Source of the DNA: Mobilicoccus sp032056465 | GTDB taxonomy: Bacteria > Actinomycetota > Actinomycetes > Actinomycetales > Dermatophilaceae | Length of the DNA stretch: 64,000 nucleotides | Assembly: GCF_032056465.1 (NCBI RefSeq) | Contig: NZ_DAMBCL010000012.1 | Reading direction: 5' to 3' (one strand) | Shown: positions 9,070 to 18,098 of the stretch, piece after piece | Layout of the letters: every line of letters begins with the position of its first letter | Position numbering within the stretch: the stretch's first letter is position 1 | Notes under the pieces: model-generated | Told to the model about the DNA's origin: nothing | Databases searched by the model: none | The model's input: the letters and a program-made list of their open reading frames with translations, nothing else | Made by a program: the position numbers and the translations under genes

Positions 9070-9636
9070 TCAGCCGTCCAGGGTGAAGGTGCGGACGACC
9101 TCCCACGGCGCCTCGGGCGCGTGGGCGAAGAGGACGAACTCCGTCACCCGGAACGTCTCGTCGACGTCGGCCATCGACGCCCGCGCGTGGTCGAGACAGG
9201 CCTCGGGGACGTCGTGGGCGAGGGTGACGTGCGGGTGGTAGGGGAACCGGAGGTCCACGGCGAGCGGGCCCTGGCGCAATGCCGACTGCAGTCGGTCGCA
9301 GTGGGATCCCCCCCCGGCGACCGCGAGGTACACGACGTCGGTGACCGGTTGGAAGGTGCGTGTCCCCCGCAGCCGGAGGTCGAACGGGGCGCGGGCCGAA
9401 GCCACTTCGCGGAGATGCTCGACGACGTCGTCGAGGACGCGGACGCCGATCCGCGTCGGGGGCACGAGGGTGACGTGCGGCGGGATGACGGCACCACGAG
9501 GGTCACGCACCTGGGCGCGCAGGTCGCGTACGCGACCCGCGAGCGGCTCGGGGACGAGGACGAGCACGCCGACCTCGACGACGCCCTGGGCGGGCGCCCG
9601 TGGCGGACCCGCCTGACCCGCCGTGCGCGGTGACAC
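9070..9636 (-). CDS. 2H phosphoesterase (2'-5' RNA ligase family)
   Basis: 188 residues from GTG 9636, which sits 8 bases after the trpS stop with a GGGCGGGG ribosome site, so the two are probably co-transcribed. Two H-x-T motifs, P-H-V-T-L near residue 57 and Y-H-P-H-V-T-L near 128, form the catalytic pair of the 2H superfamily. Relatives act on 2'-5' or cyclic phosphodiester RNA ends. Its substrate here is unknown, though the tie to a tRNA synthetase gene hints at RNA metabolism. Confidence 0.85.
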   Translation of the reverse strand: MSPRTAGQAGPPRAPAQGVVEVGVLVLVPEPLAGRVRDLRAQVRDPRGAVIPPHVTLVPPTRIGVRVLDDVVEHLREVASARAPFDLRLRGTRTFQPVTDVVYLAVAGGGSHCDRLQSALRQGPLAVDLRFPYHPHVTLAHDVPEACLDHARASMADVDETFRVTEFVLFAHAPEAPWEVVRTFTLDG

Positions 9637-9644
9637 CCCCGCCC

Positions 9645-10670
9645 TCAGCGGCGCGCCAGCAGACCGACCCGGTCGTACACCCGGGCCAGGGTCGCGGCGG
9701 CGACGGGACGGACGCGCTCGGCACCCTCGGCGAGGATGCGGTCGAGCTCGGCCGGGTCCTCGAGGAGCTCGACGGCGCGCTCGCGGATGGGCCCGAGGAC
9801 ACCGACGACGACCTCGGCGAGGTCCTTCTTGAGGTCGCCGTACCCCTTGCCGTCGTAGTCGGATTCGAGCTGGGCGACGCTGCGGCCGTCGAGCGCGCTG
9901 TAGATCGCGAGGAGGTTGGAGACGCCGGGCTTCCCGTCCTCGTCGAAGCGGATCTCCCGACCCGTGTCGGTGACCGCGGAGCGCACGCGCTTGGCGGTGA
10001 CCTTGGGGTCGGCGAGCAGGTCGATCGTGCCCGTCGGCGCGGTCTTGCTCATCTTGGCCGTCGGGTTCTGCAGGTCCTGGATCTTGGCCGTCTCGCGGAG
10101 GATGTGCGGCTCGGGCACGACGAACGTGTCGCCGTAGCGGCCGTTGAACCGTTGCGCGAGGTTGCGCGAGAGTTCGAGGTGCTGGCGCTGATCCTCGCCC
10201 ACCGGCACCCTGGCCGCGTCGTAGAGGAGGATGTCGGCCGCCATGAGGATCGGGTAGGTGAACAGGCCGACGTTGGTCCCCTCGTTGCCGCGCCGCGCCG
10301 ACTTGTCCTTGAACTGCGTCATCCGGCTGGCCTCGCCGAAACCGGTGAGGCAGGACAGCACCCAGGTGAGCTCGGCGTGTTCGGGCACGTGGCTCTGGAC
10401 GAAGACGGCCGAGCGCTGCGGGTCGACGCCGGCGGCGATGTACTGGGCGGCGGTGGCCCTCGTGCGCTCCCGCAGGACCGCGGGGTCGACGTCGACGGTG
10501 AGGGCGTGGAGGTCGACGACGCTGTAGATCGCGTCGAACTCCTCCTGCATCGACACCCAGTTGACCAGTGCTCCCAGGTAGTTGCCGATGTGGAGCGAGT
10601 CCTGGGTGGGCTGCATGCCGGAGAAGAGACGCGGACGCGTCGAGGCGGGAGTGCTGGTCATGTGCGCCAT
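9645..10670 (-). CDS. trpS: Tryptophan--tRNA ligase
   Basis: 341 residues. It charges tRNA-Trp. Class I synthetase signatures are H-I-G-N at about 27-30 and K-M-S-K-T near residue 208; the bacterial motif G-M-Q-P-T is at 18-22. The start could be ATG 10670 or ATG 10661, three codons later. Full length for the bacterial enzyme. Confidence 0.96.
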   Translation of the reverse strand: MAHMTSTPASTRPRLFSGMQPTQDSLHIGNYLGALVNWVSMQEEFDAIYSVVDLHALTVDVDPAVLRERTRATAAQYIAAGVDPQRSAVFVQSHVPEHAELTWVLSCLTGFGEASRMTQFKDKSARRGNEGTNVGLFTYPILMAADILLYDAARVPVGEDQRQHLELSRNLAQRFNGRYGDTFVVPEPHILRETAKIQDLQNPTAKMSKTAPTGTIDLLADPKVTAKRVRSAVTDTGREIRFDEDGKPGVSNLLAIYSALDGRSVAQLESDYDGKGYGDLKKDLAEVVVGVLGPIRERAVELLEDPAELDRILAEGAERVRPVAAATLARVYDRVGLLARR

Positions 10671-10795
10671 TGTCGCAGCTCTGCCGCGGGCTCAGGTCAC
10701 CGGCCGGGGACCTGCGGACCACGCGGCGATCACCCGCTCGGGCGGTGTGCCGAACCCGCTCCCCCGTGAGGTCGGCGCGGTGCGGATGCCACGAC

Positions 10796-10835
10796 GACGC
10801 CCGGCCCGCCGGTGGGGACCGACGGGCCGGGCGTC
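10796..10835 (-). terminator. Terminator-like hairpin after icd
   Basis: A perfect 13-bp stem (10796-10808 with 10823-10835) and a 14-base loop, about 35 bases beyond the icd stop on the minus strand. Confidence 0.75.
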
Positions 10836-10870
10836 ACGGGAGCGGCCTGGTCAGCAGGCCGCGGGAGAAG

Positions 10871-13096
10871 TCAGCGCAGAGCGTCGACGATGCCGTTGAG
10901 GGTCGCGCTGGGGCGCATCGCGGCCTCGGCCTTGGCGTCGTCGGGGCGGTAGTACCCGCCGAGGTCCACCGGGTGCCCCTGGGCGCCGATGAGCTCGTCG
11001 TTGATCTGCTGCTCGTTCTCGGCGAGCTGCGCGGCGACGGGTTCGAAGCGCTTCTTGAGGTCGGCGTCCTCGTCCTGCGCGGCGAGCGCCTGCGCCCAGT
11101 AGAGGGCGAGGTAGTAGTGGCTGCCGCGGTTGTCGATCTGGCCGAGCTCGCGGGCCGGGGACTTGTTCTCGTCGAGGAACCGGCCGATGGCCGCGTCGAG
11201 GGTCTCGCCGAGCACTCCTGCCTTCTCGTTGCCGGTCTTCTGGGCGATGTGCTCGAAGCACGCGCCGAGCGCGGAGAACTCACCGAGGGAGTCCCAGCGG
11301 AGGTAGTTCTCCTTGGTGAACTGCTGGACGTGCTTGGGCGCCGAGCCGCCCGCGCCGGTCTCGAACAGGCCGCCGCCCTTGAGCAGCGGGACGACCGAGA
11401 GCATCTTGGCGCTCGTGCCGAGCTCAAGGATGGGGAACAGGTCGGTGAGGTAGTCGCGCAGGACGTTGCCGGTGACCGAGATCGAGTCCTCGCCACGACG
11501 GATGCGCTCGAGGCAGTAGGTGATCGCGTCGACCGGGGCCTTGATCACGTACTCGATCTCGTCGCCGCCCGCCTCGGGCAGGTACGCCTTGACCTTGTCG
11601 ATGACGTGGCTGTCGTGCGCGCGGTTCTCGTCGAGGAAGAACACGGCGGGGGCGCCGGTGGCCTTGGCGCGCGTGACGGCGAGCTCGACCCAGTTGCGCA
11701 CGGGGATGTCGCGGACGCGGCTCATGCGCCACACGTCACCCTCGTGGACCTCGTGGTCGAAGAGCATGGCGCCGTGCTGATCGGTCACCGTGACGGTGCC
11801 GTCGGCGTCGATGACGAACGTCGTCGGGTGGCTGCCGTACTCCTCGGCCTTCTGGGCCATGAGGCCGACGTTGGACACCGAGCCCATCGTCGCCGGGTCG
11901 AGCGCGCCGTGCTTCTTGCAGTCCTCGAACACGGCCTCGTACATGGGGCCGTAGCAGCGGTCGGGGACCATCGCGAGGGTCTGCTGCTGGTTGCCGTCGG
12001 CGTTCCACATCTGCCCGGAGTCGCGGACGACCACCGGCATCGAGGCGTCGATGATGACGTCGTTGGGCGCGTGGAGATTGGTGATCCCCTTGTCGGAGTC
12101 GACCATGGCGAGGCGCGGACGGGACTCGTACTGCTTCGTGATCGCGGCCTCGATCGCCGCCTTCTTGTCGGCGTCGAGCTTGCCGATCTTGCTGTAGAGG
12201 TCGCCGAGGCCGAGGTTGGGGTTGACGCCGACCGAGTCGAGATCGTCACCGAACTCGTCGAAGACGTCGGAGAAGAACACCTTGACGCCGTGGCCGAAGA
12301 GCACCGGGTCGGAGACCTTCATCATCGTGGCCTTGAGGTGCAGGGACAGCAGGAGGTCCTCCGCCTTCGCGGCCTCGATCTGGTCACGGTAGAAGCTCTG
12401 CAGGGCAGAGGCGTTCATCACGGTGCCGTCGACGATCTCGCCCTCGAGCACCTTGACGTCGCCCTTGAGGACCTTCTCACTGCCGTCCTCGCCGCGGAAC
12501 GTGATGGTGAGGGTGGAGTCCTCGCGCGCGACGACGGACTTCTCGTTGCCGTAGAAGTCACCGCCCTCCATGCTCGCGACGCGGGCCTTGTTGTCGGGGG
12601 TCCACTCGCCGAGGCGGTGCGGGTTCTTCTGAGCGAACGCCTTGACCGACAGCGGCGCACGGCGGTCGGAGTTGCCCTCGCGCAGCACGGGGTTGACGGC
12701 CGAGCCGAGGACCTTGGCGTAGCGCGCCTGCACGTCCTCCTCGTCCTTGGTCGACGGCTTCTCCGGGTAGTCCGGGATGTCGTACCCCTTCTGCTGCAGC
12801 TCCGCGATCGCCGCCTTGAGCTGCGGGACCGAGGCGCTGATGTTGGGGAGCTTGATGATCGCCGCGTCGGGGCTCTGCGTGAGCTCACCGAGAGCGGCGA
12901 GATTGTCGTCGACCTTCTGGTCCTTCTTCAGACGGTCCGGGAACTGCGCGAGGATGCGCCCCGACAGCGAGATGTCGCTGGTCTCGATGCTCACACCCGT
13001 GCCGTGGGTGAAAGCCTCCACGATCGGCAGGAACGAGTAGGAGGCGAGGGCGGGAGCCTCGTCGGTCCGGGTCCAGATGATCTTCTGCTGTGCCAC
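10871..13096 (-). CDS. icd: Isocitrate dehydrogenase, NADP-dependent, monomeric type
   Basis: 741 residues from GTG 13096, with an AAGGAG ribosome site. Length and sequence (N-terminal K-I-I-W-T-R-T-D-E-A-P, then S-D-I-S-L-S-G-R-I-L) identify the monomeric IDH family typical of Corynebacterium, Streptomyces and Azotobacter rather than the dimeric type. It converts isocitrate to 2-oxoglutarate and CO2 with NADP. Together with mdh and sucCD this window holds three TCA steps. TAGGGT about 43 bases upstream could be a -10 box. Confidence 0.96.
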   Translation of the reverse strand: MAQQKIIWTRTDEAPALASYSFLPIVEAFTHGTGVSIETSDISLSGRILAQFPDRLKKDQKVDDNLAALGELTQSPDAAIIKLPNISASVPQLKAAIAELQQKGYDIPDYPEKPSTKDEEDVQARYAKVLGSAVNPVLREGNSDRRAPLSVKAFAQKNPHRLGEWTPDNKARVASMEGGDFYGNEKSVVAREDSTLTITFRGEDGSEKVLKGDVKVLEGEIVDGTVMNASALQSFYRDQIEAAKAEDLLLSLHLKATMMKVSDPVLFGHGVKVFFSDVFDEFGDDLDSVGVNPNLGLGDLYSKIGKLDADKKAAIEAAITKQYESRPRLAMVDSDKGITNLHAPNDVIIDASMPVVVRDSGQMWNADGNQQQTLAMVPDRCYGPMYEAVFEDCKKHGALDPATMGSVSNVGLMAQKAEEYGSHPTTFVIDADGTVTVTDQHGAMLFDHEVHEGDVWRMSRVRDIPVRNWVELAVTRAKATGAPAVFFLDENRAHDSHVIDKVKAYLPEAGGDEIEYVIKAPVDAITYCLERIRRGEDSISVTGNVLRDYLTDLFPILELGTSAKMLSVVPLLKGGGLFETGAGGSAPKHVQQFTKENYLRWDSLGEFSALGACFEHIAQKTGNEKAGVLGETLDAAIGRFLDENKSPARELGQIDNRGSHYYLALYWAQALAAQDEDADLKKRFEPVAAQLAENEQQINDELIGAQGHPVDLGGYYRPDDAKAEAAMRPSATLNGIVDALR

Positions 13097-13193
13097 GGGT
13101 GGCTGCTCCTTCGTCGGAGGGAAAAGGCGTCGACCTCGACCCTACCCGGCGGCCCACGGCGCAGGAGTGCTGACCGTGCGTCAGGATGGGGCC

Positions 13194-14279
13194 ATGGCAG
13201 GCAACTCGTATCCGCACATCATCTTCGCCAAGGACGCCCAGGTGCTGCCCCAACAGTCCCTCGCCGAGGTGCTCACGGACCTCTTCCCGGGCGCCGAGGT
13301 CGAGCAGGGGGAGATCAAGGCGGTCCTGCGCCTCCCCGGCTACGCCTACACGTTCTGGTACGACGACGACGCCGACGGCCTCGGCGACCGGTACGCCGAC
13401 TTCGCCGCGCCCCTGCGACGCAAGCGGGTGACGCGGTGCACGACGATGATCGACGCCTCCGGCGACGCCGATCCGGGCGGCGCGCACGCCGTCGACGTCG
13501 CCCGCCTCATGGACGACCTGGCCGCTCGCGACGGGGTCTACGTCTTCTCCGAGGAGACCAAGCGCTTCCTCGGCATGGACTACGACGACGCCCCCGCCCA
13601 GGCGAGCACGCCGGCGGCGAGCGCGACGACCTCGGCGGGCGCGGGCGTGTACACCCCCGCAGGCGCCCCGCCGGAGCCTCCCGTCGCGGATGCGGAGGAC
13701 ACGATGATCGCCGACGTCGCCGCGAGCACCGGCCAGCGGGAGGAGGAGTTCGTCTCCCCGCTCGAGGGCTCGACGACCCCGGCGGCGGACCTGCAGTCGA
13801 CGTACTCCAGCCCCGCCCACGTCGACGAGGAGCAGAGCGAGGTCGTCCTCGCCTCGCGGGAGAACGATCACGACGTCCGCCACACCGAACACCACCCCGT
13901 CGACGCCTCCGTCCCGCCTGCCCCGACGGGCACCGAGGTGCCCGACACGACCCCCGGGCGCGAGGAGGACCGGAGCGACCGCCCCGAGGACCGCGCGGAC
14001 GTCGCGCCCGCCGCGACGACAGACCACGCCGGACCCACCGACCACGTCGAGCCCCGGCCCGCACCGACGCCGGCGGCCGCCGAGGCGCCGACGACACCGA
14101 CCGTCGAGGCACCCGTCGAACCTCGTCCGGAGCCCCGCCCCGCCCCCACGCCCGAGGCCGTGCGTGAGCCGGTGCGTGAACCCGCAGCAGCGGACTCGCG
14201 TGCCGTCAGTGCGACGCCCACGGGTGAGGAGGAGGGCAAGCCCGGCTTCTTCAAGCGTCTGTTCAAGCGCAAGGACTGA
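13194..14279 (+). CDS. Unknown protein with acidic/Pro-Ala tail and basic amphipathic C-terminus
   Basis: 361 residues from ATG 13194. The N-terminal ~135 residues look globular, with aromatic and acidic patches such as F-W-Y-D-D-D. From about residue 135 to 345 the protein is low-complexity Ala/Pro/Glu/Thr, probably disordered. It ends with G-F-F-K-R-L-F-K-R-K-D, a short basic amphipathic stretch like a peripheral membrane tether. No signal peptide or membrane helix. I do not recognise the N-terminal domain. It is divergent from icd and followed by its own terminator, so it is a single-gene unit. Function unknown. Confidence 0.8.
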   Translation: MAGNSYPHIIFAKDAQVLPQQSLAEVLTDLFPGAEVEQGEIKAVLRLPGYAYTFWYDDDADGLGDRYADFAAPLRRKRVTRCTTMIDASGDADPGGAHAVDVARLMDDLAARDGVYVFSEETKRFLGMDYDDAPAQASTPAASATTSAGAGVYTPAGAPPEPPVADAEDTMIADVAASTGQREEEFVSPLEGSTTPAADLQSTYSSPAHVDEEQSEVVLASRENDHDVRHTEHHPVDASVPPAPTGTEVPDTTPGREEDRSDRPEDRADVAPAATTDHAGPTDHVEPRPAPTPAAAEAPTTPTVEAPVEPRPEPRPAPTPEAVREPVREPAAADSRAVSATPTGEEEGKPGFFKRLFKRKD

Positions 14280-14318
14280 GCGCCGACTCATCCGGCGCGC
14301 ACGCGACGGATGACACGA

Positions 14319-14356
14319 CACGACGCCCCGGCGGGCCGATGCGCCGGGGCGTCGTG
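14319..14356 (+). terminator. Terminator-like hairpin
   Basis: A perfect 15-bp stem (14319-14333 with 14342-14356) and an 8-base loop, 40 bases after the stop of the preceding gene. Confidence 0.75.
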
Positions 14357-14493
14357 CTGCTGCGGTCCCCCTCCGGTGGCGACGGCGACGTGGTGGGCGG
14401 GGTCGGGAGGACCTCCGTCCGTCCCGTCCGTTCGGGCTGGGCGCTTTGGTAGCGTCGAGCCCACATCTACTCGCTCGTCGGAAGGGTCAACCC

Positions 14494-15483
14494 GTGAGCA
14501 CCACCCCCGTCAAGATCGCCGTCACCGGCGCCGCCGGTCAGATCGGCTACAGCCTCCTCTTCCGCATCGCCAGCGGCGCGATCCTCGGCCCGGACACCCC
14601 CGTCCAGCTGCAGCTCCTCGAGATCGAGCCCGCGCTCAAGTCCCTCGAGGGCGTCGTCATGGAGCTCGACGACTGCGCGTTCCCGACGCTCGCCGGCGTC
14701 GAGATCGGCTCCGACCCGAACGTCATCTTCGACGGCGTCAACCTCGCCCTCCTCGTCGGCGCGCGTCCGCGCACGAAGGGCATGGAGCGCGGGGACCTCC
14801 TGTCGGCCAACGGCGCGATCTTCACCGGCCAGGGCAAGGCCCTCAACGACCACGCCGCCGACGACATCCGCATCGGCGTCACGGGCAACCCGGCCAACAC
14901 CAACGCCCTCATCGCGATGAGCAACGCCCCCGACATCCCCAAGGAGCGGTTCTCCGCGCTCACGCGCCTCGACCACAACCGCGCGATCTCCCAGCTCGCG
15001 GCCAAGCTCGGCGTGCCGGTCACCGAGATCCGCAAGATGACGATCTGGGGCAACCACTCCGCCACCCAGTACCCCGACCTGTTCCACGCCGAGGTCGGCG
15101 GCAAGAACGCCGCCGAGGCCGTGGGCGACCAGGCCTGGATCGAGAACGACTTCATCCCCACCGTCGCCAAGCGCGGCGCCGCGATCATCGAGGCGCGTGG
15201 CGCGTCCTCGGCCGCCTCCGCCGCGTCCGCCACGATCGACGCCGCCCGTGACTGGATCACCGGCTCCGCCGAGGGCGACTGGATCTCCATGGCGGTCGCC
15301 TCCGACGGGTCCTACGGGGTGCCCGAGGGCCTCATCTCCTCCTTCCCCGTCACCACCAAGGGCGGCGCGTGGGAGATCGTCCAGGGTCTCGAGATCGACG
15401 ACTTCTCCCGCGGCAAGATCGATGCCTCCGTCAAGGAGCTCGAGGAGGAGCGCGACGCGGTCAAGGAGCTCGGCCTCATCTGA
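14494..15483 (+). CDS. mdh: Malate dehydrogenase
   Basis: 329 residues from GTG 14494 with a GGAAGGG ribosome site. The NAD-binding glycine motif T-G-A-A-G-Q-I-G is near residues 11-18; L-D-H-N-R and the catalytic W-G-N-H-S are present. It matches the cytosolic-type MDH usual in actinobacteria. It interconverts malate and oxaloacetate in the TCA cycle. It is convergent with a DUF3017-folD pair and has its own terminator. Confidence 0.96.
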   Translation: MSTTPVKIAVTGAAGQIGYSLLFRIASGAILGPDTPVQLQLLEIEPALKSLEGVVMELDDCAFPTLAGVEIGSDPNVIFDGVNLALLVGARPRTKGMERGDLLSANGAIFTGQGKALNDHAADDIRIGVTGNPANTNALIAMSNAPDIPKERFSALTRLDHNRAISQLAAKLGVPVTEIRKMTIWGNHSATQYPDLFHAEVGGKNAAEAVGDQAWIENDFIPTVAKRGAAIIEARGASSAASAASATIDAARDWITGSAEGDWISMAVASDGSYGVPEGLISSFPVTTKGGAWEIVQGLEIDDFSRGKIDASVKELEEERDAVKELGLI

Positions 15484-15510
15484 GTCCTCCACGACTCCTC
15501 TCGCACGACA

Positions 15511-15549
15511 AGGGCGCCCGCCCCGGATCACCTCCGGCGCGGGCGCCCT
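15511..15549 (+). terminator. Terminator-like hairpin after mdh
   Basis: A 10-bp stem, AGGGCGCCCG (15511-15520) with its complement at 15540-15549, and a further CCGG/CCGG pairing inside the loop; 27 bases after the mdh stop. Confidence 0.7.
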
Positions 15550-15596
15550 CCGCGTGTCGTGGCCGCGACGAGCCGCGCGTGGTCGACCGGTGCGTC

Positions 15597-15899
15597 TCAG
15601 CCGGCCTCACGGAGGTGGACGAGGACGACCGCGACCGCGACGGCGACCGCCGTGGCCGTGTGGAGTGCGACGTCGATACGTCGCCCGCGCATGTGCAGAC
15701 CGCCGACACGTTCCTCGGGGAGGACACGACGAAGGACCGCGGCGAGCGCGAACCCGCCGGCCATCGTGAGCCCCCCGGCGAGGAGGTCACCACCGATGAC
15801 GAGCCAGGTGAGCCCCCCGAGCACGAGGGCCGCGCACGACCACCACCCCGCCCCCAGCGGGATGAGGGGGCGAGGTGGTGGTGCGGTCGTGGTGCTCAC
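15597..15899 (-). CDS. DUF3017 family small membrane protein
   Basis: 100 residues with three hydrophobic segments (about 18-35, 38-55 and 77-95). Short membrane proteins of the DUF3017 family lie next to folD or mdh in many actinobacteria, and here the gene is 111 bases downstream of folD on the same strand. Function unknown. The assignment rests on size, topology and neighbourhood. Confidence 0.8.
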   Translation of the reverse strand: MSTTTAPPPRPLIPLGAGWWSCAALVLGGLTWLVIGGDLLAGGLTMAGGFALAAVLRRVLPEERVGGLHMRGRRIDVALHTATAVAVAVAVVLVHLREAG

Positions 15900-16010
15900 G
15901 GCTCGATCATCGCAGGCCCGCTCCCGCGCCTTCGACGGACGCGGGGGTCGTGTCGCGCCGACGGCCGGCCGAGGGAGGGCGGCACCCCGGAGGGGCGGGC
16001 CGCGACGGAC

Positions 16011-16868
16011 TCAGGCCTGCGACCGCCGCTCGGCGACCTCGACGACGTTCGAGAGCAGCATCGCGCGGGTCATCGGGCCGACGCCGCCGGGGTTGGGGGT
16101 GAGCCAGCCGGCGACCTCCGCGACGTCCTCGGCCACGTCACCGGCGACCTTGCCGTCACGGCGCGAGACGCCCACGTCGAGAACGGCCGCGCCCGGCTTG
16201 ACCATGTCCTTCGTGATGATCCCGGGGACGCCCGCAGCCGCGACGATGATGTCGGCCTCCCGGGTGTGAGCGGCGAGATCCGTCGTGCCCGTGTGGCAGA
16301 GGGTCACGGTCGCGTTCTCGGACTTGCGGGTGAGGATGAGGCCGAGCGGACGGCCGACGGTGAGACCACGTCCGACGACGACGACCTCGGCCCCCGCGAT
16401 CGGCACGTCGAAGCGACGCAGCAACTCGACGATGCCGACGGGCGTGCAGGGCAGCGGCGCGGGGCGGTTCATCACGAGTGAGCCGAGGTTGAAGGGGTGG
16501 AGGCCGTCGACGTCCTTCTCCGGGTCGATGCGCGAGAGGAGCGCGAACTCGTCGAGACCGGTGGGCTGCTGGACGATGTAGCCCGTGCAGGTCGGGTCGG
16601 CGTTGAGGTCGTCGATGACGGCCTCGACCTCGGCCTGCGTCGCGTCGGCAGGGAGGTCCTTGCGGATGCTGTGGATGCCGACCTCGGCACAGTCCTTGTG
16701 CTTGGCGGCGACGTACCACGTGGAGGCGGGGTCGTCACCGACGAGCACGGTCGCGAGGCCGGGCGTGACGCCCCGCGTCGCAAGCGCGTCGATCCGGGCT
16801 TTGAGCTCCGTCTTGATCGTCGCGAGGGTCGCCTTGCCGTCGAGAAGTTTCGCAGTCACGAGGCCCAT
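16011..16868 (-). CDS. folD: Methylenetetrahydrofolate dehydrogenase / cyclohydrolase
   Basis: 285 residues. Catalytic Tyr52 and Lys56 lie in Y-V-A-A-K; the NADP-site G-R-G-L-T-V-G-R-P motif and C-terminal N-P-G-G-V-G-P-M-T are intact. The usual V-Q-L-P-L-P loop reads V-Q-Q-P-T-G. It interconverts methylene-, methenyl- and 10-formyl-THF, the formyl donor for PurN and PurH encoded further along this window. Probably an operon with the DUF3017 gene. Confidence 0.95.
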   Translation of the reverse strand: MGLVTAKLLDGKATLATIKTELKARIDALATRGVTPGLATVLVGDDPASTWYVAAKHKDCAEVGIHSIRKDLPADATQAEVEAVIDDLNADPTCTGYIVQQPTGLDEFALLSRIDPEKDVDGLHPFNLGSLVMNRPAPLPCTPVGIVELLRRFDVPIAGAEVVVVGRGLTVGRPLGLILTRKSENATVTLCHTGTTDLAAHTREADIIVAAAGVPGIITKDMVKPGAAVLDVGVSRRDGKVAGDVAEDVAEVAGWLTPNPGGVGPMTRAMLLSNVVEVAERRSQA

Positions 16869-17001
16869 CCTCCCACCGTGGCCCCACCCCTCCCGACGCC
16901 GTCTCGCTCTCGCCGGTGGGTGCGTCCGTCCGCGCGCCGCTGTCGTGCCCGGTATCCCAGCGCGCTGGTCCGCGCCGGACCGGCCTCTCTATCCTCGCGA
17001 G

Positions 17002-17826
17002 GTGAGAACTCGCCGATCCTCCCTTGTCGCAACCGTGTTCGCGGCCGCGACCCTCGCAGGGTGCGGCGGGCTGGGCCTCCCGCCCACGGCCCCCCTGTCG
17101 ACGACAGGAGCTGCGACCCTCACCCCGGGCACGCAGCCCCCCTCCCCCGCTCCGACAGCGACGTCATCGGCCCCCTCGGATCCCGCCGCCGGATCCCCCA
17201 CGGCCTCGACACCCGCCCCCGGCGCGACGAGCGGAGAGGCCGACGCCCCTGCCGACACCGTGTGGCGGATGAAGGGAGGCAACGGCAGCGCCGCCCCGCT
17301 GCTCGTGCCGACCTCGGCGCTTCCGTCGGGTTGGACCGCGACGAAGGCCCGCGACACCCGCGGTTACCGGATGACCGTGTGTGGGGTCGACCTCGAACCC
17401 TCCGAGCCCGTCGACGGCGCACAGCAGAACTGGCGACGGTCATCCGGCGGGCCCTATCTCGAACAGCACGTGCGGGTGTACCCCGACGCGACGGCACAAC
17501 GGGTCGTGGCGGCCCTCGCCCGGAAGATGCCGGGCTGCACGACGTACACCGCCAAGGACGACAAGGGCCAGAGCACGTTCGCGGTCGAGAAGCGCGCGCT
17601 CAAGGGGGCGCCGTCGGGCACCGTGGCCTGGCGGCAGAGGGTGCCGCTCGTCGTGCCCGTCGCGGCGTCCGGACCCACCGCGACCCCGACGACCCGCACC
17701 GTCGAGGTCGTCCAGGACGTCGCCGTGCGCCGGGTCGGGGCGGCTGTCGTCCTCGTCAACGCCTATGCGGTGGAGGCCGACCCCGACGACGCCGTGCTCG
17801 TCACCGCGCTCACCGAGGCCGGCTGA
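17002..17826 (+). CDS. Secreted lipoprotein of unknown function
   Basis: 274 residues from GTG 17002. The signal peptide ends in the lipobox L-A-G-C (Cys near residue 19), then a Ser/Thr/Pro/Ala-rich linker to about residue 90 and a globular C-terminal domain with a few cysteines. The architecture resembles actinobacterial cell-surface lipoproteins with sensor-like domains, but I cannot name the domain. It is divergent from folD. Function unknown. Confidence 0.78.
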   Translation: MRTRRSSLVATVFAAATLAGCGGLGLPPTAPLSTTGAATLTPGTQPPSPAPTATSSAPSDPAAGSPTASTPAPGATSGEADAPADTVWRMKGGNGSAAPLLVPTSALPSGWTATKARDTRGYRMTVCGVDLEPSEPVDGAQQNWRRSSGGPYLEQHVRVYPDATAQRVVAALARKMPGCTTYTAKDDKGQSTFAVEKRALKGAPSGTVAWRQRVPLVVPVAASGPTATPTTRTVEVVQDVAVRRVGAAVVLVNAYAVEADPDDAVLVTALTEAG

Positions 17827-18098
17827 GCCCGCGCCTCCGACGGGAGACGCCTCGGGCGAGCTCCGGCGCCCACGCCGCTGCTCAACTGGACTGCCACCCG
17901 GCACGAACCGGGAACACCACCGGAGGCCCTACCGCCGCCGGGACGCGCACGGACGACCGTGACCGGGGCCGACGTCGCGAGCCCGGTCGCAACCGACCGG
18001 TCAGGCTTCCCGCTTCGTGCCACGACCGGCCGGGACCCCGACGTCTGGAGACGTGGCCCGTGCGACGTGGCAGGTGACGCGGGGCGGAGGTGCCGAGG

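Noticed and set aside
10568..14167. A 1199-codon open frame on the plus strand opposite icd.
   Set aside because: It is the reverse-strand shadow of icd; the translation is Val/Glu/Asp/Arg-rich without motifs, as expected from high third-position GC.
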